A stretch of 64,000 nt of DNA from RYN-230 sp963768945 (GCA_963768945.1 CAVYJW010000006.1:868001-932000), one strand, 5' to 3'. Counted from the first letter of the stretch, positions 1 to 9,225 are shown. Notes: a model not told the origin generated them from the sequence alone. Program-made: numbers and translations.

Positions 1-864
1 ATGGGTGGCTGGCGCCTGGGCGGGCGGCAGCCACGCCCCTTCGCCAGCCCCGGTGCTCTCCTGGACCGCGGCGGCCACCTGGCCCACGCTGGTCCGCACC
101 TGCAGGATAAGCGACCGGGAGTTGCGCAGCACCGGGGCCAGCGACTGCACGATCATCCCGTGCGGCGGGACGGTGATCCCGTTATCAGCGGTCTCCTGGA
201 GCGGCCCGGCATCGGTGAAGATGTCCACGCCCGCGTCGGCTGCCTGGCTGCTGGGGTTCATCAGGTAGACCTGGATACGCCCGGCGGTGCGCTGTCCCGG
301 GCCGACGAACCAGAAATCCGTGCCGGGGCTGCTGCAGGCCGCGGTGGGCACGTTCGTCCCGGTGGTCTGCTCCACGTCCAGGCCCCGGGCCAGGGATCCG
401 CTGGCCTGGACCACGACACCGCCCCGGACAGCTGTGGACACGACCGTGGTGGTGCTGGGCTTCCCCCCGGGCGCGGCCTGGGCGCGGGCGCTGTGGTCGA
501 CGCTCACCGTGGCGAGCCGCGGCATCCCTGGCTGGGTGATCCTGAGAAGCGCCGGGCCGGGTGTGCTGCTTCCCAGGCCCGCCAGCCGGCTCACGATCGC
601 CACCCCGTGACCTGCGGATGCCGCGCCACTGCCCGCACCGGCGGGCGCGGCCATCACCGCGATGCCGCTGCCCTGGCTGAACTGCGTACCCGGCTCGGGA
701 CAGGCCCGCACCACCGAAGTCACCGGGACCGAGTGCGGCGCCCGCGGCGCCACTCCCGCGGTGAGCGAGATGGAGTGCTTCAGGCCACCGAGCGCGTACA
801 GGCCGCCCAGCAGAACGACTACCACAGCCGCGAACAGAACCCGGCTCCCGCGCAGGTTCCTCAC
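1..864 (-). CDS. DUF5719 family protein, membrane-anchored (3' part beyond window)
   Basis: The minus strand reads from a GTG at 864, which overlaps the stop of the upstream glycosyltransferase gene as GTGA, so the two are translationally coupled. 288 codons are visible and the frame runs off the left edge. The protein has a short basic start, one membrane segment at about residues 9-27, then an extracellular Ala/Gly/Ser/Thr-rich beta-type region containing FWFVGPGQRTAG and IQVYLMNPSSQAADAGV. This matches the actinobacterial DUF5719 family, normally found beside a large GT2 protein and whiB. Its function is unknown; location suggests envelope glycan work. The long plus-strand reading frames over this stretch are shadows. 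Confidence 0.8.
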   Translation of the reverse strand, partial: MRNLRGSRVLFAAVVVVLLGGLYALGGLKHSISLTAGVAPRAPHSVPVTSVVRACPEPGTQFSQGSGIAVMAAPAGAGSGAASAGHGVAIVSRLAGLGSSTPGPALLRITQPGMPRLATVSVDHSARAQAAPGGKPSTTTVVSTAVRGGVVVQASGSLARGLDVEQTTGTNVPTAACSSPGTDFWFVGPGQRTAGRIQVYLMNPSSQAADAGVDIFTDAGPLQETADNGITVPPHGMIVQSLAPVLRNSRSLILQVRTSVGQVAAAVQESTGAGEGAWLPPAQAPATH

Positions 865-3800
865 CAGTCATCCTCCCCTGGCTCGTCGGCGGGCTCAGGG
901 CCCCAGGCCAGGTGTGTGCGGCCGGAGAAGTAGTCCTCGGGAGCGGGATAGTCGGGGCCAGGGAACTCGGTCCCGGAATACGGCTTGGGAGCGGGATCGT
1001 CGGCTTCCGGGTATGGGCCGCTGGGGTACTCACCGTCCGGGTCCCCGGCGGCTGAACGTCCGGCCGCTGGATATCCGGCCGCTGAGTCACCGCCTGCTGA
1101 GTACTCGCGGATTTGGTACTCCGGGCCCGGGTAGCTGGTCCCGGGGTAGCTGGTCCCGGGGTAGCTGGTCCCGGGGTAGCTGGTCCCGGGGTAGCCAGTA
1201 GCTGGGTACTGGGCGGCCGGGTATTCGGGGGCTGCGTACTCGGGGTCCGGGTAGCCGGCGGCTGGGTCGCTCCAACGGGCCGGCTCCCAGGCGGAGCCGG
1301 AGGACCCCGGGCTGGACCGGGCCGCGCCGTCCCGGCCCGCATCGGACCGAGATGAGTCCCCGGGGTACGAACCAGGCCCGGCGGAGCGGGGGGATTCTGG
1401 CGTGCCCGGCCGGCCGGAGCCGGGGTCGTCCGGCGCGTCTGGGTAGATGTCGTCCGGGTAGACGTCGTCCGGGTAGACGTCGTCCGGGTAGACGTCGTCC
1501 GGGTAGGCCGCCCCGCCGTGACGGGACCCAGTTGCCGGGAAACCCGCCCCAGCCGGATAGCTTCCGGAGCCCGTGCCCCGCCGCGGCGGCGGCAGCGCAT
1601 CGTCGTCGCCGGGCAGCCGCCCGCGGCTCACCAGCCGACCGCCGCCCTGGCCGGCCTGCGGGTACTCCCCGCTCCCGTAGACGCCGCCGTCGTCGTGGGC
1701 AGCCCAGCCGTAGTCGGCACTGGGATGGCCGCTGCTGGGATAGTCGGCATTGGGATAGTCGGCACGGGGGTATCCCGCAGCGCTGCGCCCGGCACTGGTG
1801 TAATCGGTACCGCCCTCGTCGGTGCCGATGTGGGCCGCTCCGCCATCATCGTTACCCCGGCCGGCGCGACGAGAACCGCGACGGCGGCCGGCTCCGGAAT
1901 ACTCTCCGCTGGGATAGCCGCCGCTGACGTACGACGGACTGGGGTACGGGCCGCTGCCGCCCCCGTCGCCGCGACGGCGCGGGCCGGTGCCCGAGGCCCT
2001 CCCCGACCCCGATCCGGCGTACTCGCCGGGCGGGTACGCAGCGGCAGCTTCCTGTTCTGGCGCGTCCTGCTCCTCTGCTTTCTGGGCCTTCCGCCCCCGC
2101 CGCCAGAGCCTGCGACCGCCGCGGTCGGCGGCCGGGGCGTCGTCCTGATCGCTGGCCGGTCCCGCCCCGAGCGGTCCTGCCCCGACAGGTTCCGCCCCGA
2201 GCGATCCCGCCCCGAGCGGTCCCACCCCGACCGGTTCCGCCTCCACGGATCCCTCGCCCACGGATCCCGCGCCCACCGGCGCCAGGGCGGGCGGCCGCAC
2301 CGCACCCGGCGGCACCTCACCCGGCGGCACCGCGGAAGTCTCGTTGGCCTCGTCCCAGGACGCGGCCGGAAGGCCCCCGAGCATCGTAGAGCTGTCGTCC
2401 CAGAAGCTCCCGCCGGCCGATGAGCCGGGCCGGGCCGGGGGCGGATCTCCAGGCCACCCGGCGGGGTCAGCCCCGAATCCCGTCGCCACCTCCGGTCCGG
2501 CGCTGGTGGCCAGCTCAGCCTGAGCGCCGGCGCTAAGGTCCTCGTTATCGTGCCGTGCGGAGCGGCGGGAGGCGCCCGGGGTCCCGCGCCTGCCTGAGCC
2601 CGCCGCGCTGGGCGGTGCGCCGGCTCCCGGCCCGCTGTCCCTGCCCGTACCCGTACCAGTACGGCCCGCTGCCGCCACGGCCCGGCGGGACAGCCTGCTG
2701 CCCCGGGACGGTTTCTCATCCTCGCCGGCCGGCGTGCTCCCGGGCTCCAGGCCGGGCTCGTCCAGGGCGTCCGCGGCCTTCTCGCGGCGCTCCCGGCGGC
2801 CGCCTGCCGGGGCTGCGGCGGCGCCCCCCGCGGGCACCCGGGCGCCGGGCAGCGCGAGGCCGACCACCACCAGCAGGGCCAGCGCCTCCAGGACCACGAT
2901 CAGGGTCCGGCCCAGCTGGTTGTGGGAGATGTCGAGGGTGCCGCCGCCGGGCGGAAGGCGGAAGGCCTGCGCCCACGTGCCGGCCGGCGACGGGACGGAC
3001 TGCAGCGCGGTGCCGTTGAGGGTGGCGGTCCAGCCGCCGGCCGGCTCGGCCAGCTCCAGGATCCCGCCGCTGCGCGGCGCGGCCGCGCCGGAGACGGTCA
3101 CCTGGCCGGAGGGCACTGTGACCAGCCTGCCGCCCGGCTCGGCCACCCGGACCCGGGCCGCGGTCTGCGCGACCCGCCACAGCTGGAACGCGGCCGTCTT
3201 GCTCAGCGGGCGCAGGCCGGCGACGTTGCTCAGCGTGCCGGCCAGCGCGCCGTTCCCGGGGGCGGGCAGCAGCACGTAGCCGATGTTCAGCGCCGACAGG
3301 GCCTGGCCCTGATCCTGCGCGTCCCCGCCGTCCGGCGCGACCAGGGTGGACACGACGGCGTCGAGGGTCCGCTGGGCGGCCGGGGGCTGGGTCAGGTCCG
3401 TGGCGCCGAGCAGTGGATCGGAGCCGCGGAGCACCTCGTAGGTGATGGTCCCGTGCTCGGCGTGCAAGACGAGGGTGCGCGGCCGCAGCCCGTTGTCGGA
3501 GGAGACGCTGACGAAGGGGGGCAGCACCGGCGCGTCGGCCCCGCCGACCGGGCCCCGGACCCCGGTGGCTATCCAGGACCCCGCCGCCAGCAGCGGCGCG
3601 CTGCACGCCGCTGCGGCCAGAATCAGGACGCCAAGCCCGGCCGGGCGGCGCCACCGCCCCCCGGCGAGCTGGCCAGGCAGGGCGTCAGCCGCCACGACTG
3701 CCGCGAGCACCAGGCCTGCGGCCGCGATCGCGAGCGAGATCCCGGGCCACCCGACCACCCGCTTGCTGGCATCGTCCGTGGTCAGCAGCATCCGGCTCAC

Positions 3801-5903
3801 CGCGACCGAGACCAGCAGGCCGAGCAGGGCCACCGACCAGCCCGCCATGACCAGGAACCGCCGGGCGGTGAGCAGCAGCGCGGCCAGCGCCGCGAGGGCC
3901 AGGCCGCCGGTCACCCAGAACGGCGGCAGGCCCGGTCCGCCCGGGGAGAGCAGCAGCAGCGACCGGGCAGGCAGGGCCGCTGTAGCCAGCCCGGGCACCT
4001 TGTTGCCGGCCTCGAGGAAGAGCAGCGACGGCTGGGCGGCGACCCGCAGCGTCCACGGCAGGAGCAGGATCGGGGGAACCGCCGCCGTGATCCCCAGGTT
4101 GAGCAGCATGCCCCGGCCGGACCGGTGGAAGACGACGGCGGCGAGCAGGGCCGCCAGGACGGCGACGACCCAGATCAGCGGCACGAAGGCGGCGGCGATC
4201 CCGATGACCAGGCCCGCCGCCCAGGCGGCACGGCGGGCGCGGCGCGGGCCCTCGGTGAAGATCCGGGCGGCCAGCACGGCGATCAGCGGGATGAGGGCGA
4301 AGACCACGGCCGAGCCGAAGCGGCCCGCCGCCACCGCGCCCATGCCCACCGGGAGCAGCGCGTAGGCCGCGGCGGCCCAGACGCAGGCCAGCACCGACCT
4401 GGTCACCCGGCGGGCCGCCAGGAAGGCGGACAGCCCGGCGAGCGGGATGCAGCCGATCATGATGACGTCAATGGCCAGCCAGGGCTTGCCGCCGAGCACC
4501 GTGGCCAGCGTGGCGATGACCGCCACGTAGGGCGGGGTGGAGGTGGCCGAGCCGATTCCGGCCGGGTGGAAGCCTTGCAGGTACTCGTGCCAGAGCCCGG
4601 AGGCACCTCCCCAGGCCGGGGTCAGCGCGCCGCCGGACAGCGTGCCCGCACCCAGCAGCGAGCGCTCCGCGATCAGCGCGACCACGGTCAGCCCGGCCAC
4701 CAGCAGGACGCCCGGATGAGTGAGGATCCGCTGCGCGAACCCGTTGTCCACGAGCATGTAGTCGTCGTCGGAGGGGTCGTCCGTGGCGTGGTGACTGCCC
4801 GCCGTGTCGATCTGGGTCGAGGTATAAAACACGCTGGCGGCGAACTCGGCGAGCCGCCGCACGGAGCGGCCCGGGGGCAGGTTGCCACGCAGCCGGCTGT
4901 AGGCGGCCCGCCTGCCCTGGGCGCGCTGGCGGCGGGCCGCGGCCAGCTGCAGCGGGTGCCCGACCACGGACGTCACCCCGGTGAACTCGTCCAGGGCGGC
5001 CCGCGGGCGCTTCGCGAGCAGGAAGAACACGGTGCGCAGGGTGGACAGCACCAGGTTGCCGGCCAGGGCGGAGAGCGCGGGACCCAGCGGCAGGTTGGCC
5101 AACAGGGTGAGCAGCGCATTGTGCCGGTCCATCCGTCGCGGCCGCGGGGCCGCGGACGGCGTGCGCCGGTTCCGGGCCGTGGCCTCGAGGTGGTAGACGA
5201 TCGCGTCGGTGATCACCCGCACCCGGTGCCCGGCCGCGTGCACCCGCCAGCAGAAGTCGACGTCGTCGCGCAGCAGCGGCATGGCCGGGTCGAAGCCGCC
5301 GACCTGATCCCAGACGTCCCGGCGGACCAGCATCCCGGCGCTGCTCACCGCCAAGACGTCGCGGTCGCCGTCGTGCTGGCCCTGGTCCGCCTCGCGGGGC
5401 TCCACGCCGGTGATCCGCCGCCCGGCACCGTCGATGGTAACCCCGGCCTCGAGCAGCACCCGGCGGTCGGCCCAGTCCATCACCTTGGGCCCGAGCACCG
5501 CCAACGAGCGTGCCTGGGCCGCGCCGCGCAGCAACTGCTCCAGGGCGTCCGGGGCAGGCTCGCAGTCGTCATGCAGCAGCCAGACCCACTCGGTCCGATC
5601 GCCCGGCGCCAGCCCGGCCAACCCGGGGACGTTGGTGTTGGCCGCCCGGTGCCGCAGCGCGTGCGCGATGGCCGCGCCGTAGCCGGTCCGCCGGTCCATG
5701 CCGAACACCGCCGAGCGGCCCAGCAGCTCGGTGAGAACGGCCCCGCTGCGGTCCCGGCTACCGGTGTCCACCGCGACGACCCGCTGCACCGGCCGGGTCT
5801 GGCCGAGCAGCGCCTCGGCGATACGCGGCAGCCACGCGGCGCCATCGTGAGCGACGATGACCGCGGTGACGACGTGCTGGTCCTGCGTGTTTGTTGTCGA
5901 CAC
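861..5903 (-). CDS. Giant GT2 glycosyltransferase with multi-TM region and repeat-rich tail (1680 aa)
   Basis: Predicted integral membrane glycosyltransferase of envelope polysaccharide assembly. Residues 10-260 form a GT-A fold: VTAVIVAHDGAAWLPRI at the start, an acidic HDDCEP motif at 111-116 and DDVDFCWR at 213-220. Residues about 395-730 hold many membrane helices, followed by an extracytoplasmic domain and a last helix near residue 1000. The final ~650 residues are disordered, rich in Tyr, Pro, Gly, Asp and Ser, with exact tandem repeats (YPGTS and YPDDV units). The GTG start at 5903 has only a weak ribosome site. The gene is coupled to the DUF5719 gene downstream. The GT2 call is firm; the donor, the acceptor and the role of the tail are unknown. 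Confidence 0.85.
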   Translation of the reverse strand: MSTTNTQDQHVVTAVIVAHDGAAWLPRIAEALLGQTRPVQRVVAVDTGSRDRSGAVLTELLGRSAVFGMDRRTGYGAAIAHALRHRAANTNVPGLAGLAPGDRTEWVWLLHDDCEPAPDALEQLLRGAAQARSLAVLGPKVMDWADRRVLLEAGVTIDGAGRRITGVEPREADQGQHDGDRDVLAVSSAGMLVRRDVWDQVGGFDPAMPLLRDDVDFCWRVHAAGHRVRVITDAIVYHLEATARNRRTPSAAPRPRRMDRHNALLTLLANLPLGPALSALAGNLVLSTLRTVFFLLAKRPRAALDEFTGVTSVVGHPLQLAAARRQRAQGRRAAYSRLRGNLPPGRSVRRLAEFAASVFYTSTQIDTAGSHHATDDPSDDDYMLVDNGFAQRILTHPGVLLVAGLTVVALIAERSLLGAGTLSGGALTPAWGGASGLWHEYLQGFHPAGIGSATSTPPYVAVIATLATVLGGKPWLAIDVIMIGCIPLAGLSAFLAARRVTRSVLACVWAAAAYALLPVGMGAVAAGRFGSAVVFALIPLIAVLAARIFTEGPRRARRAAWAAGLVIGIAAAFVPLIWVVAVLAALLAAVVFHRSGRGMLLNLGITAAVPPILLLPWTLRVAAQPSLLFLEAGNKVPGLATAALPARSLLLLSPGGPGLPPFWVTGGLALAALAALLLTARRFLVMAGWSVALLGLLVSVAVSRMLLTTDDASKRVVGWPGISLAIAAAGLVLAAVVAADALPGQLAGGRWRRPAGLGVLILAAAACSAPLLAAGSWIATGVRGPVGGADAPVLPPFVSVSSDNGLRPRTLVLHAEHGTITYEVLRGSDPLLGATDLTQPPAAQRTLDAVVSTLVAPDGGDAQDQGQALSALNIGYVLLPAPGNGALAGTLSNVAGLRPLSKTAAFQLWRVAQTAARVRVAEPGGRLVTVPSGQVTVSGAAAPRSGGILELAEPAGGWTATLNGTALQSVPSPAGTWAQAFRLPPGGGTLDISHNQLGRTLIVVLEALALLVVVGLALPGARVPAGGAAAAPAGGRRERREKAADALDEPGLEPGSTPAGEDEKPSRGSRLSRRAVAAAGRTGTGTGRDSGPGAGAPPSAAGSGRRGTPGASRRSARHDNEDLSAGAQAELATSAGPEVATGFGADPAGWPGDPPPARPGSSAGGSFWDDSSTMLGGLPAASWDEANETSAVPPGEVPPGAVRPPALAPVGAGSVGEGSVEAEPVGVGPLGAGSLGAEPVGAGPLGAGPASDQDDAPAADRGGRRLWRRGRKAQKAEEQDAPEQEAAAAYPPGEYAGSGSGRASGTGPRRRGDGGGSGPYPSPSYVSGGYPSGEYSGAGRRRGSRRAGRGNDDGGAAHIGTDEGGTDYTSAGRSAAGYPRADYPNADYPSSGHPSADYGWAAHDDGGVYGSGEYPQAGQGGGRLVSRGRLPGDDDALPPPRRGTGSGSYPAGAGFPATGSRHGGAAYPDDVYPDDVYPDDVYPDDIYPDAPDDPGSGRPGTPESPRSAGPGSYPGDSSRSDAGRDGAARSSPGSSGSAWEPARWSDPAAGYPDPEYAAPEYPAAQYPATGYPGTSYPGTSYPGTSYPGTSYPGPEYQIREYSAGGDSAAGYPAAGRSAAGDPDGEYPSGPYPEADDPAPKPYSGTEFPGPDYPAPEDYFSGRTHLAWGPEPADEPGEDDW
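1131..1190 (-). repeat. 15-bp tandem repeat x4 (YPGTS units) in GT2 tail
   Basis: Four exact copies of GTAGCTGGTCCCGGG on the plus strand, in frame with the minus-strand gene and encoding a repeated pentapeptide. It sits in the disordered tail of the giant glycosyltransferase. Confidence 0.95.
1446..1505 (-). repeat. 15-bp tandem repeat x4 (YPDDV/I units) in GT2 tail
   Basis: Four copies of GACGTCGTCCGGGTA, the first with one substitution, in frame with the minus-strand glycosyltransferase. Each copy encodes one pentapeptide of the tail. Confidence 0.95.
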
Positions 5904-6064
5904 GAGTCCGCTTGCTGGTCAGAATGGTCACCTGCTGGGGCACCACCAGCTGCGCGCTCGAGGCCCAGCCGGGGCGGGTACGCGTGAACAATACGGCACC
6001 CGATACCGGCCAGGCAGGCACTCTGGACGCTTCAGTGCAGACCGCTGCCACCCGGGCAGCCATG

Positions 6065-6112
6065 ACCGCCTGGATGGCCGGGCGGCTTGCGCTGCACGGC
6101 CATCCAGGCGGT
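6065..6112. terminator. Perfect 16-bp inverted repeat between whiB and GT2 genes
   Basis: ACCGCCTGGATGGCCG at 6065-6080 is repeated inverted at 6097-6112 with a 16-base loop. It is the only structure I see in the 351-base gap between the whiB stop and the glycosyltransferase start, both minus strand. There is no T-tract on either strand, so it would be a factor-dependent or attenuator-type hairpin rather than a classical terminator. The role is inferred from position only. Confidence 0.5.
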
Positions 6113-6254
6113 TAACAGGCGGTGACCAACCGATGGCCCGGACGACAGCCAACAGGCCATGCCGACGAGAACAGGCGGGGCCAGACCTGGACGGGCCAGA
6201 TCCACACCAGCCAGACCGGGACCAGCCGGACCAGGACGGCCCAGACCGGGTCGG

Positions 6255-6536
6255 TCAGACCGCCTCGCGCTTCATCCGGCGCCGCTCACGCTCGGACAGA
6301 CCGCCCCAGATGCCGAAGCGTTCATCATGCTCCAGCGCGTACTCCAGGCACTCCATGCGGACCTCACAGCCCCGGCAGACCTTCTTGGCCTCCCGGGTGG
6401 AGCCGCCCTTCTCAGGGAAGAAAGCCTCCGGATCCGTTTGTGCGCAGAGCGCGCGATCTTGCCAGCCAGATTCGGCGGCCTCGTCAACGCTGATGCCGAA
6501 CCCGACGGACGCCAGCGGGACGATGACATCTGCCAC
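6255..6536 (-). CDS. whiB: WhiB-family Fe-S transcription regulator (WhiB2/WhmD type)
   Basis: A 93-residue iron-sulfur DNA-binding regulator of the developmental WhiB class. The four cluster cysteines are visible in ALCAQTD, CRGC and MEC, followed by the G(I)WGG turn and a basic SERERRRMKR end. The GTG at 6536 is chosen because a clear GGAGG lies 6 bases upstream and family proteins start near VADVIVPL; longer in-frame starts lack a ribosome site. A good promoter lies about 65-95 bases upstream. The gene is divergent from fbiA, as in other actinomycetes. WhiB2 proteins control septation and sporulation in studied species, so the same role here is inference. Confidence 0.95.
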   Translation of the reverse strand: MADVIVPLASVGFGISVDEAAESGWQDRALCAQTDPEAFFPEKGGSTREAKKVCRGCEVRMECLEYALEHDERFGIWGGLSERERRRMKREAV

Positions 6537-6602
6537 CGTGCACCTCCTACCCCTTCGATGCCCGTGCCCTCTCCCCCGGGACACGGAAACTACACGCATG
6601 AA

Positions 6603-6632
6603 ATTACACCCGCGTGTCTTGCGCTGAGTCAA
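6603..6632 (-). promoter_or_regulatory. Candidate whiB promoter
   Basis: On the minus strand a -35 TTGACT (6627-6632) and a -10 TGTAAT (6603-6608) are separated by 18 bases, giving a start near 6595 and a leader of about 60 bases before the whiB GTG. Matches the housekeeping sigma consensus well; not experimentally known. Confidence 0.5.
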
Positions 6633-6793
6633 GCTGGATACGTGGTAGTGGCAGCGTTCTTGACCCTGATGACGGGAAAGTCCGGTCAGAATCCTGGGGC
6701 CCCAGCATCGCCGCAGGGCCGTCACCCGCCGGAAACGGGCTTCCCGGGGGGCTCACCGGACCTGCCTGAGCCGGGGTTGCAAGACTGGCCGGC

Positions 6794-7915
6794 ATGCGCA
6801 TCACCGTGCTGGCAGGCGGAGTCGGGGCCGCGCGCTTCCTGCGCGGGCTGAAGGCCGAGGCCCCAGACGCCGACATCACCGTCATCGGTAATACCGGGGA
6901 CGACATCAGCCTGTTCGGCCTGCACGTCTCACCCGACCTGGACACCGTGATGTACACGCTCGGCGGCGGGATCAGCGAGGAGCAGGGCTGGGGCCGTGAC
7001 TCCGACACGTTCACCGTCCTGGGCGAGCTGAACGCCTACAGCGCCGGCCGCGGCTGGTCCGGGCCGGACTGGTTCAGCCTGGGCGACAAGGATTTCGCCA
7101 CACACATCGTCCGGACCAGCATGCTGGCGGCCGGGCAGCCGCTCTCGGCGGCCACCGCCGCGCTGTGCCAGCGCTGGCAGCCGGGGGTCACACTGATCCC
7201 GATGACGGACGACTGGACCGAGACCCACGTGGTCCTAGCTGGCGGCCCACGCCAGCCGGCCAGCCCACGCGAGCCGGCCAGCCCACGCGAGCCGTCCCCG
7301 CCAGGCCAGCCGGCCAGCCCACGCGAGCCGTCGCCGCCAGGCCAGCCGACCCCGCCAGGCCAGCCGACCCCGCCAGGCCAGCCGTCCGGGCTGGGCGAGG
7401 GCGGCTCCCCCGGCACCGTGCACTTCCAGGAGTGGTGGGTGCGGCTGCACGCCGCCGTGCCCGCGGCGGACATCATCGTCGAAGGGGCGGCCGAGGCCCG
7501 GCCCGCCCCGGGCGTGCTCGAGGCGATCGACGCGGCCGACGTGATCCTGTTCCCGCCCTCCAACCCGGTGGTGAGCATCGGCGCCATCCTGGCCGTGCCC
7601 GCGATCGCGGACGCGGTCCGGGCCAAGACCGTGGTCGGGGTGTCCCCCATCATCGGCGGCGCACCCGTGCGCGGCATGGCCGATGCGTGTCTCGCCGCCA
7701 TCGGGGTCCCCGCCACCGCCCAGGCCGTGGCGGCGCACTACGGTCCCGGGCTGCTGGACGGCTGGCTGGTCGACGAGCAGGACAAGGCCGCGGTGGACAC
7801 GCCAGAACTGGCCGGGATCACGGTCCGGGCGCTGCCGCTGTACATGACCAGCCTCGCCGCCACCGCCGTCATCGCCCGGGCCGCCCTCGACCTGGCCCAG
7901 GACCTGCGCGGATGA
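6794..7915 (+). CDS. fbiA: 2-phospho-L-lactate (or enolpyruvyl-2-diphospho) transferase, F420 biosynthesis
   Basis: CofD/FbiA joins the FO chromophore to the activated phospho-lactyl or phosphoenolpyruvyl unit to make F420-0 or dehydro-F420-0. The 373-residue protein starts with MRITVLAGGVGAARFL and has the NTGDD and DLDTVMYTLGG motifs, then FPPSNPVVSIGAIL and GVSPIIGGAPV in the C-terminal half. Residues about 151-198 are an unusual Pro/Ser/Arg/Gln insert made of tandem SPREP and PPGQP repeats, in the middle of an otherwise conserved enzyme. The stop overlaps the fbiB start as ATGA, so fbiAB is an operon, divergent from whiB. Confidence 0.96.
   Translation: MRITVLAGGVGAARFLRGLKAEAPDADITVIGNTGDDISLFGLHVSPDLDTVMYTLGGGISEEQGWGRDSDTFTVLGELNAYSAGRGWSGPDWFSLGDKDFATHIVRTSMLAAGQPLSAATAALCQRWQPGVTLIPMTDDWTETHVVLAGGPRQPASPREPASPREPSPPGQPASPREPSPPGQPTPPGQPTPPGQPSGLGEGGSPGTVHFQEWWVRLHAAVPAADIIVEGAAEARPAPGVLEAIDAADVILFPPSNPVVSIGAILAVPAIADAVRAKTVVGVSPIIGGAPVRGMADACLAAIGVPATAQAVAAHYGPGLLDGWLVDEQDKAAVDTPELAGITVRALPLYMTSLAATAVIARAALDLAQDLRG
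7244..7387 (+). repeat. In-frame tandem repeat inserted in fbiA
   Basis: About nine 15-bp-scale units alternating between AGCCCACGCGAGCC-like and CCGCCAGGCCAGCCG-like sequence. They encode a Pro-rich insert of about 48 residues, keep the reading frame and interrupt the CofD fold between conserved blocks. Confidence 0.9.
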
Positions 7916-9225
7916 CCGGCCCGGGGCTGGGCGGCTCCGCCGGCAGTCGCAGCCTCTCAGTGACCGGCGTACCCGGCCTGCCCGAGATCAGGGCGGGTGA
8001 CGACCTGGCCGGCCTGATCGCGGACGCGGCTCCGGAGCTGGCCGACGGCGACATCGTGGTGATCACCTCGAAGATCGTGAGCAAGGCGGAGGACCGGGTC
8101 ATCCGGGCCGAGCGGGACAAGGCGATCGATGCGGAGACGGTCCGGGTGGTGGCGCGGCGCGGCGCGTCCCGCATCGTGGAGACCCAGCATGGTCTGGTGC
8201 TCGCGGCGGCCGGGGTGGACGACTCCAACACCGCCCCGGGCACGGTCGCGCTGCTGCCCGCGGACCCGGACGAGTCAGCGCGCCGGATCCGCCGCGGGCT
8301 GCGCGAGCGGCGGCACGTCAACGTCGCCGTGGTAATCACCGACACGATGGGGCGCCCCTGGAGGATCGGCCAGGCGGATGCGGCCATCGGCGTGGCCGGG
8401 CTGGCGCCGCTGCGCGACTACCGCGGCCAGGCGGACACCTTCGGCCAGACACTGGAGGTAACGGTCACAGCCATCGCCGACGAGCTAGCGTCCGCCGCCG
8501 ACCTGGTCAAGGGCAAGGTGGCCAGCATCCCAGTCGCCCTGGTGCGCGGGCTCGGGGAGCTTGTCACCGAAGTCGACGGCCCCGGCGCCCAGGCGCTGAT
8601 CCGGCCCTCGGCGGAGGACATGTTCCGCTACGGCGCGGCCGAGGTGCTGTCCGCGCGGCGGACGGTGCGCGAGTTCACCGATGCCCCGGTTGACCCCGAG
8701 GCGGTGCGCCGCGCGATCGCGGCCGCCCTCACCGCGCCCGCGCCGCATCACTCCACGCCGTGCCGGTTCGCGGTACTGTCCTCGGCCCGGGCCCGGACCG
8801 CGCTGCTCGACGACATGCTGGCTGCGTGGATCGCGGACCTGCGCGGGGACGGGTTCACCGAGGAGCAGATCGCGCGGCGGGTGCGGCGCGGTGAGCCGCT
8901 GCGCCGAGCCCCGCTGATCATCGTGCCGTGCCTGGTCGCGGACGCGGCTCACGTCTACCCGGACGTGCGGCGGGGCGCGGCCGAGCGGGAGATGTTCGTC
9001 GTGGCGGTGGGGGCGGCGGTGCAGAACCTGCTGGTCGCCCTGGCCGTGGAGGGCCTGGGCTCGTGCTGGGTGTCCAGCACCATGTTCTGCCGGCCGGTCG
9101 CGGCGGCCGCCCTCGGCCTGCCGCAGGGCTGGGAGCCGATGGGCGCGGTCGGCGTCGGCCACCCGGCGGCTCCGCCGTCCGACCGCCCCCCGCGCGACCC
9201 AACCGACTTCATGCTCACCCTGTGA
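7912..9225 (+). CDS. fbiB: Bifunctional F420:gamma-glutamyl ligase / FMN-dependent reductase
   Basis: FbiB adds the poly-gamma-glutamate tail to F420-0, and its C-terminal nitroreductase-like domain reduces dehydro-F420-0 using FMNH2. The 437-residue protein has the CofE domain at about 1-245 (GDIVVITSKIVSKAEDR, DTMGRPWRIGQ) and the nitroreductase domain at about 250-437 (RRTVREF, AVGAAVQNLLVALAVEGLGS). The ATG at 7912 is chosen because it overlaps the fbiA stop by four bases; the upstream in-frame extension only reads through fbiA in another frame. Full-length two-domain form, typical of actinobacteria. Confidence 0.96.
   Translation: MTGPGLGGSAGSRSLSVTGVPGLPEIRAGDDLAGLIADAAPELADGDIVVITSKIVSKAEDRVIRAERDKAIDAETVRVVARRGASRIVETQHGLVLAAAGVDDSNTAPGTVALLPADPDESARRIRRGLRERRHVNVAVVITDTMGRPWRIGQADAAIGVAGLAPLRDYRGQADTFGQTLEVTVTAIADELASAADLVKGKVASIPVALVRGLGELVTEVDGPGAQALIRPSAEDMFRYGAAEVLSARRTVREFTDAPVDPEAVRRAIAAALTAPAPHHSTPCRFAVLSSARARTALLDDMLAAWIADLRGDGFTEEQIARRVRRGEPLRRAPLIIVPCLVADAAHVYPDVRRGAAEREMFVVAVGAAVQNLLVALAVEGLGSCWVSSTMFCRPVAAAALGLPQGWEPMGAVGVGHPAAPPSDRPPRDPTDFMLTL

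Noticed and set aside
2922..5987. 1021-codon plus-strand reading frame opposite the giant glycosyltransferase
   Set aside because: It is the complement shadow of a strongly codon-biased gene; its product is Gln/Arg/Gly-rich with no domain, while the minus-strand frame has a full GT2 fold.
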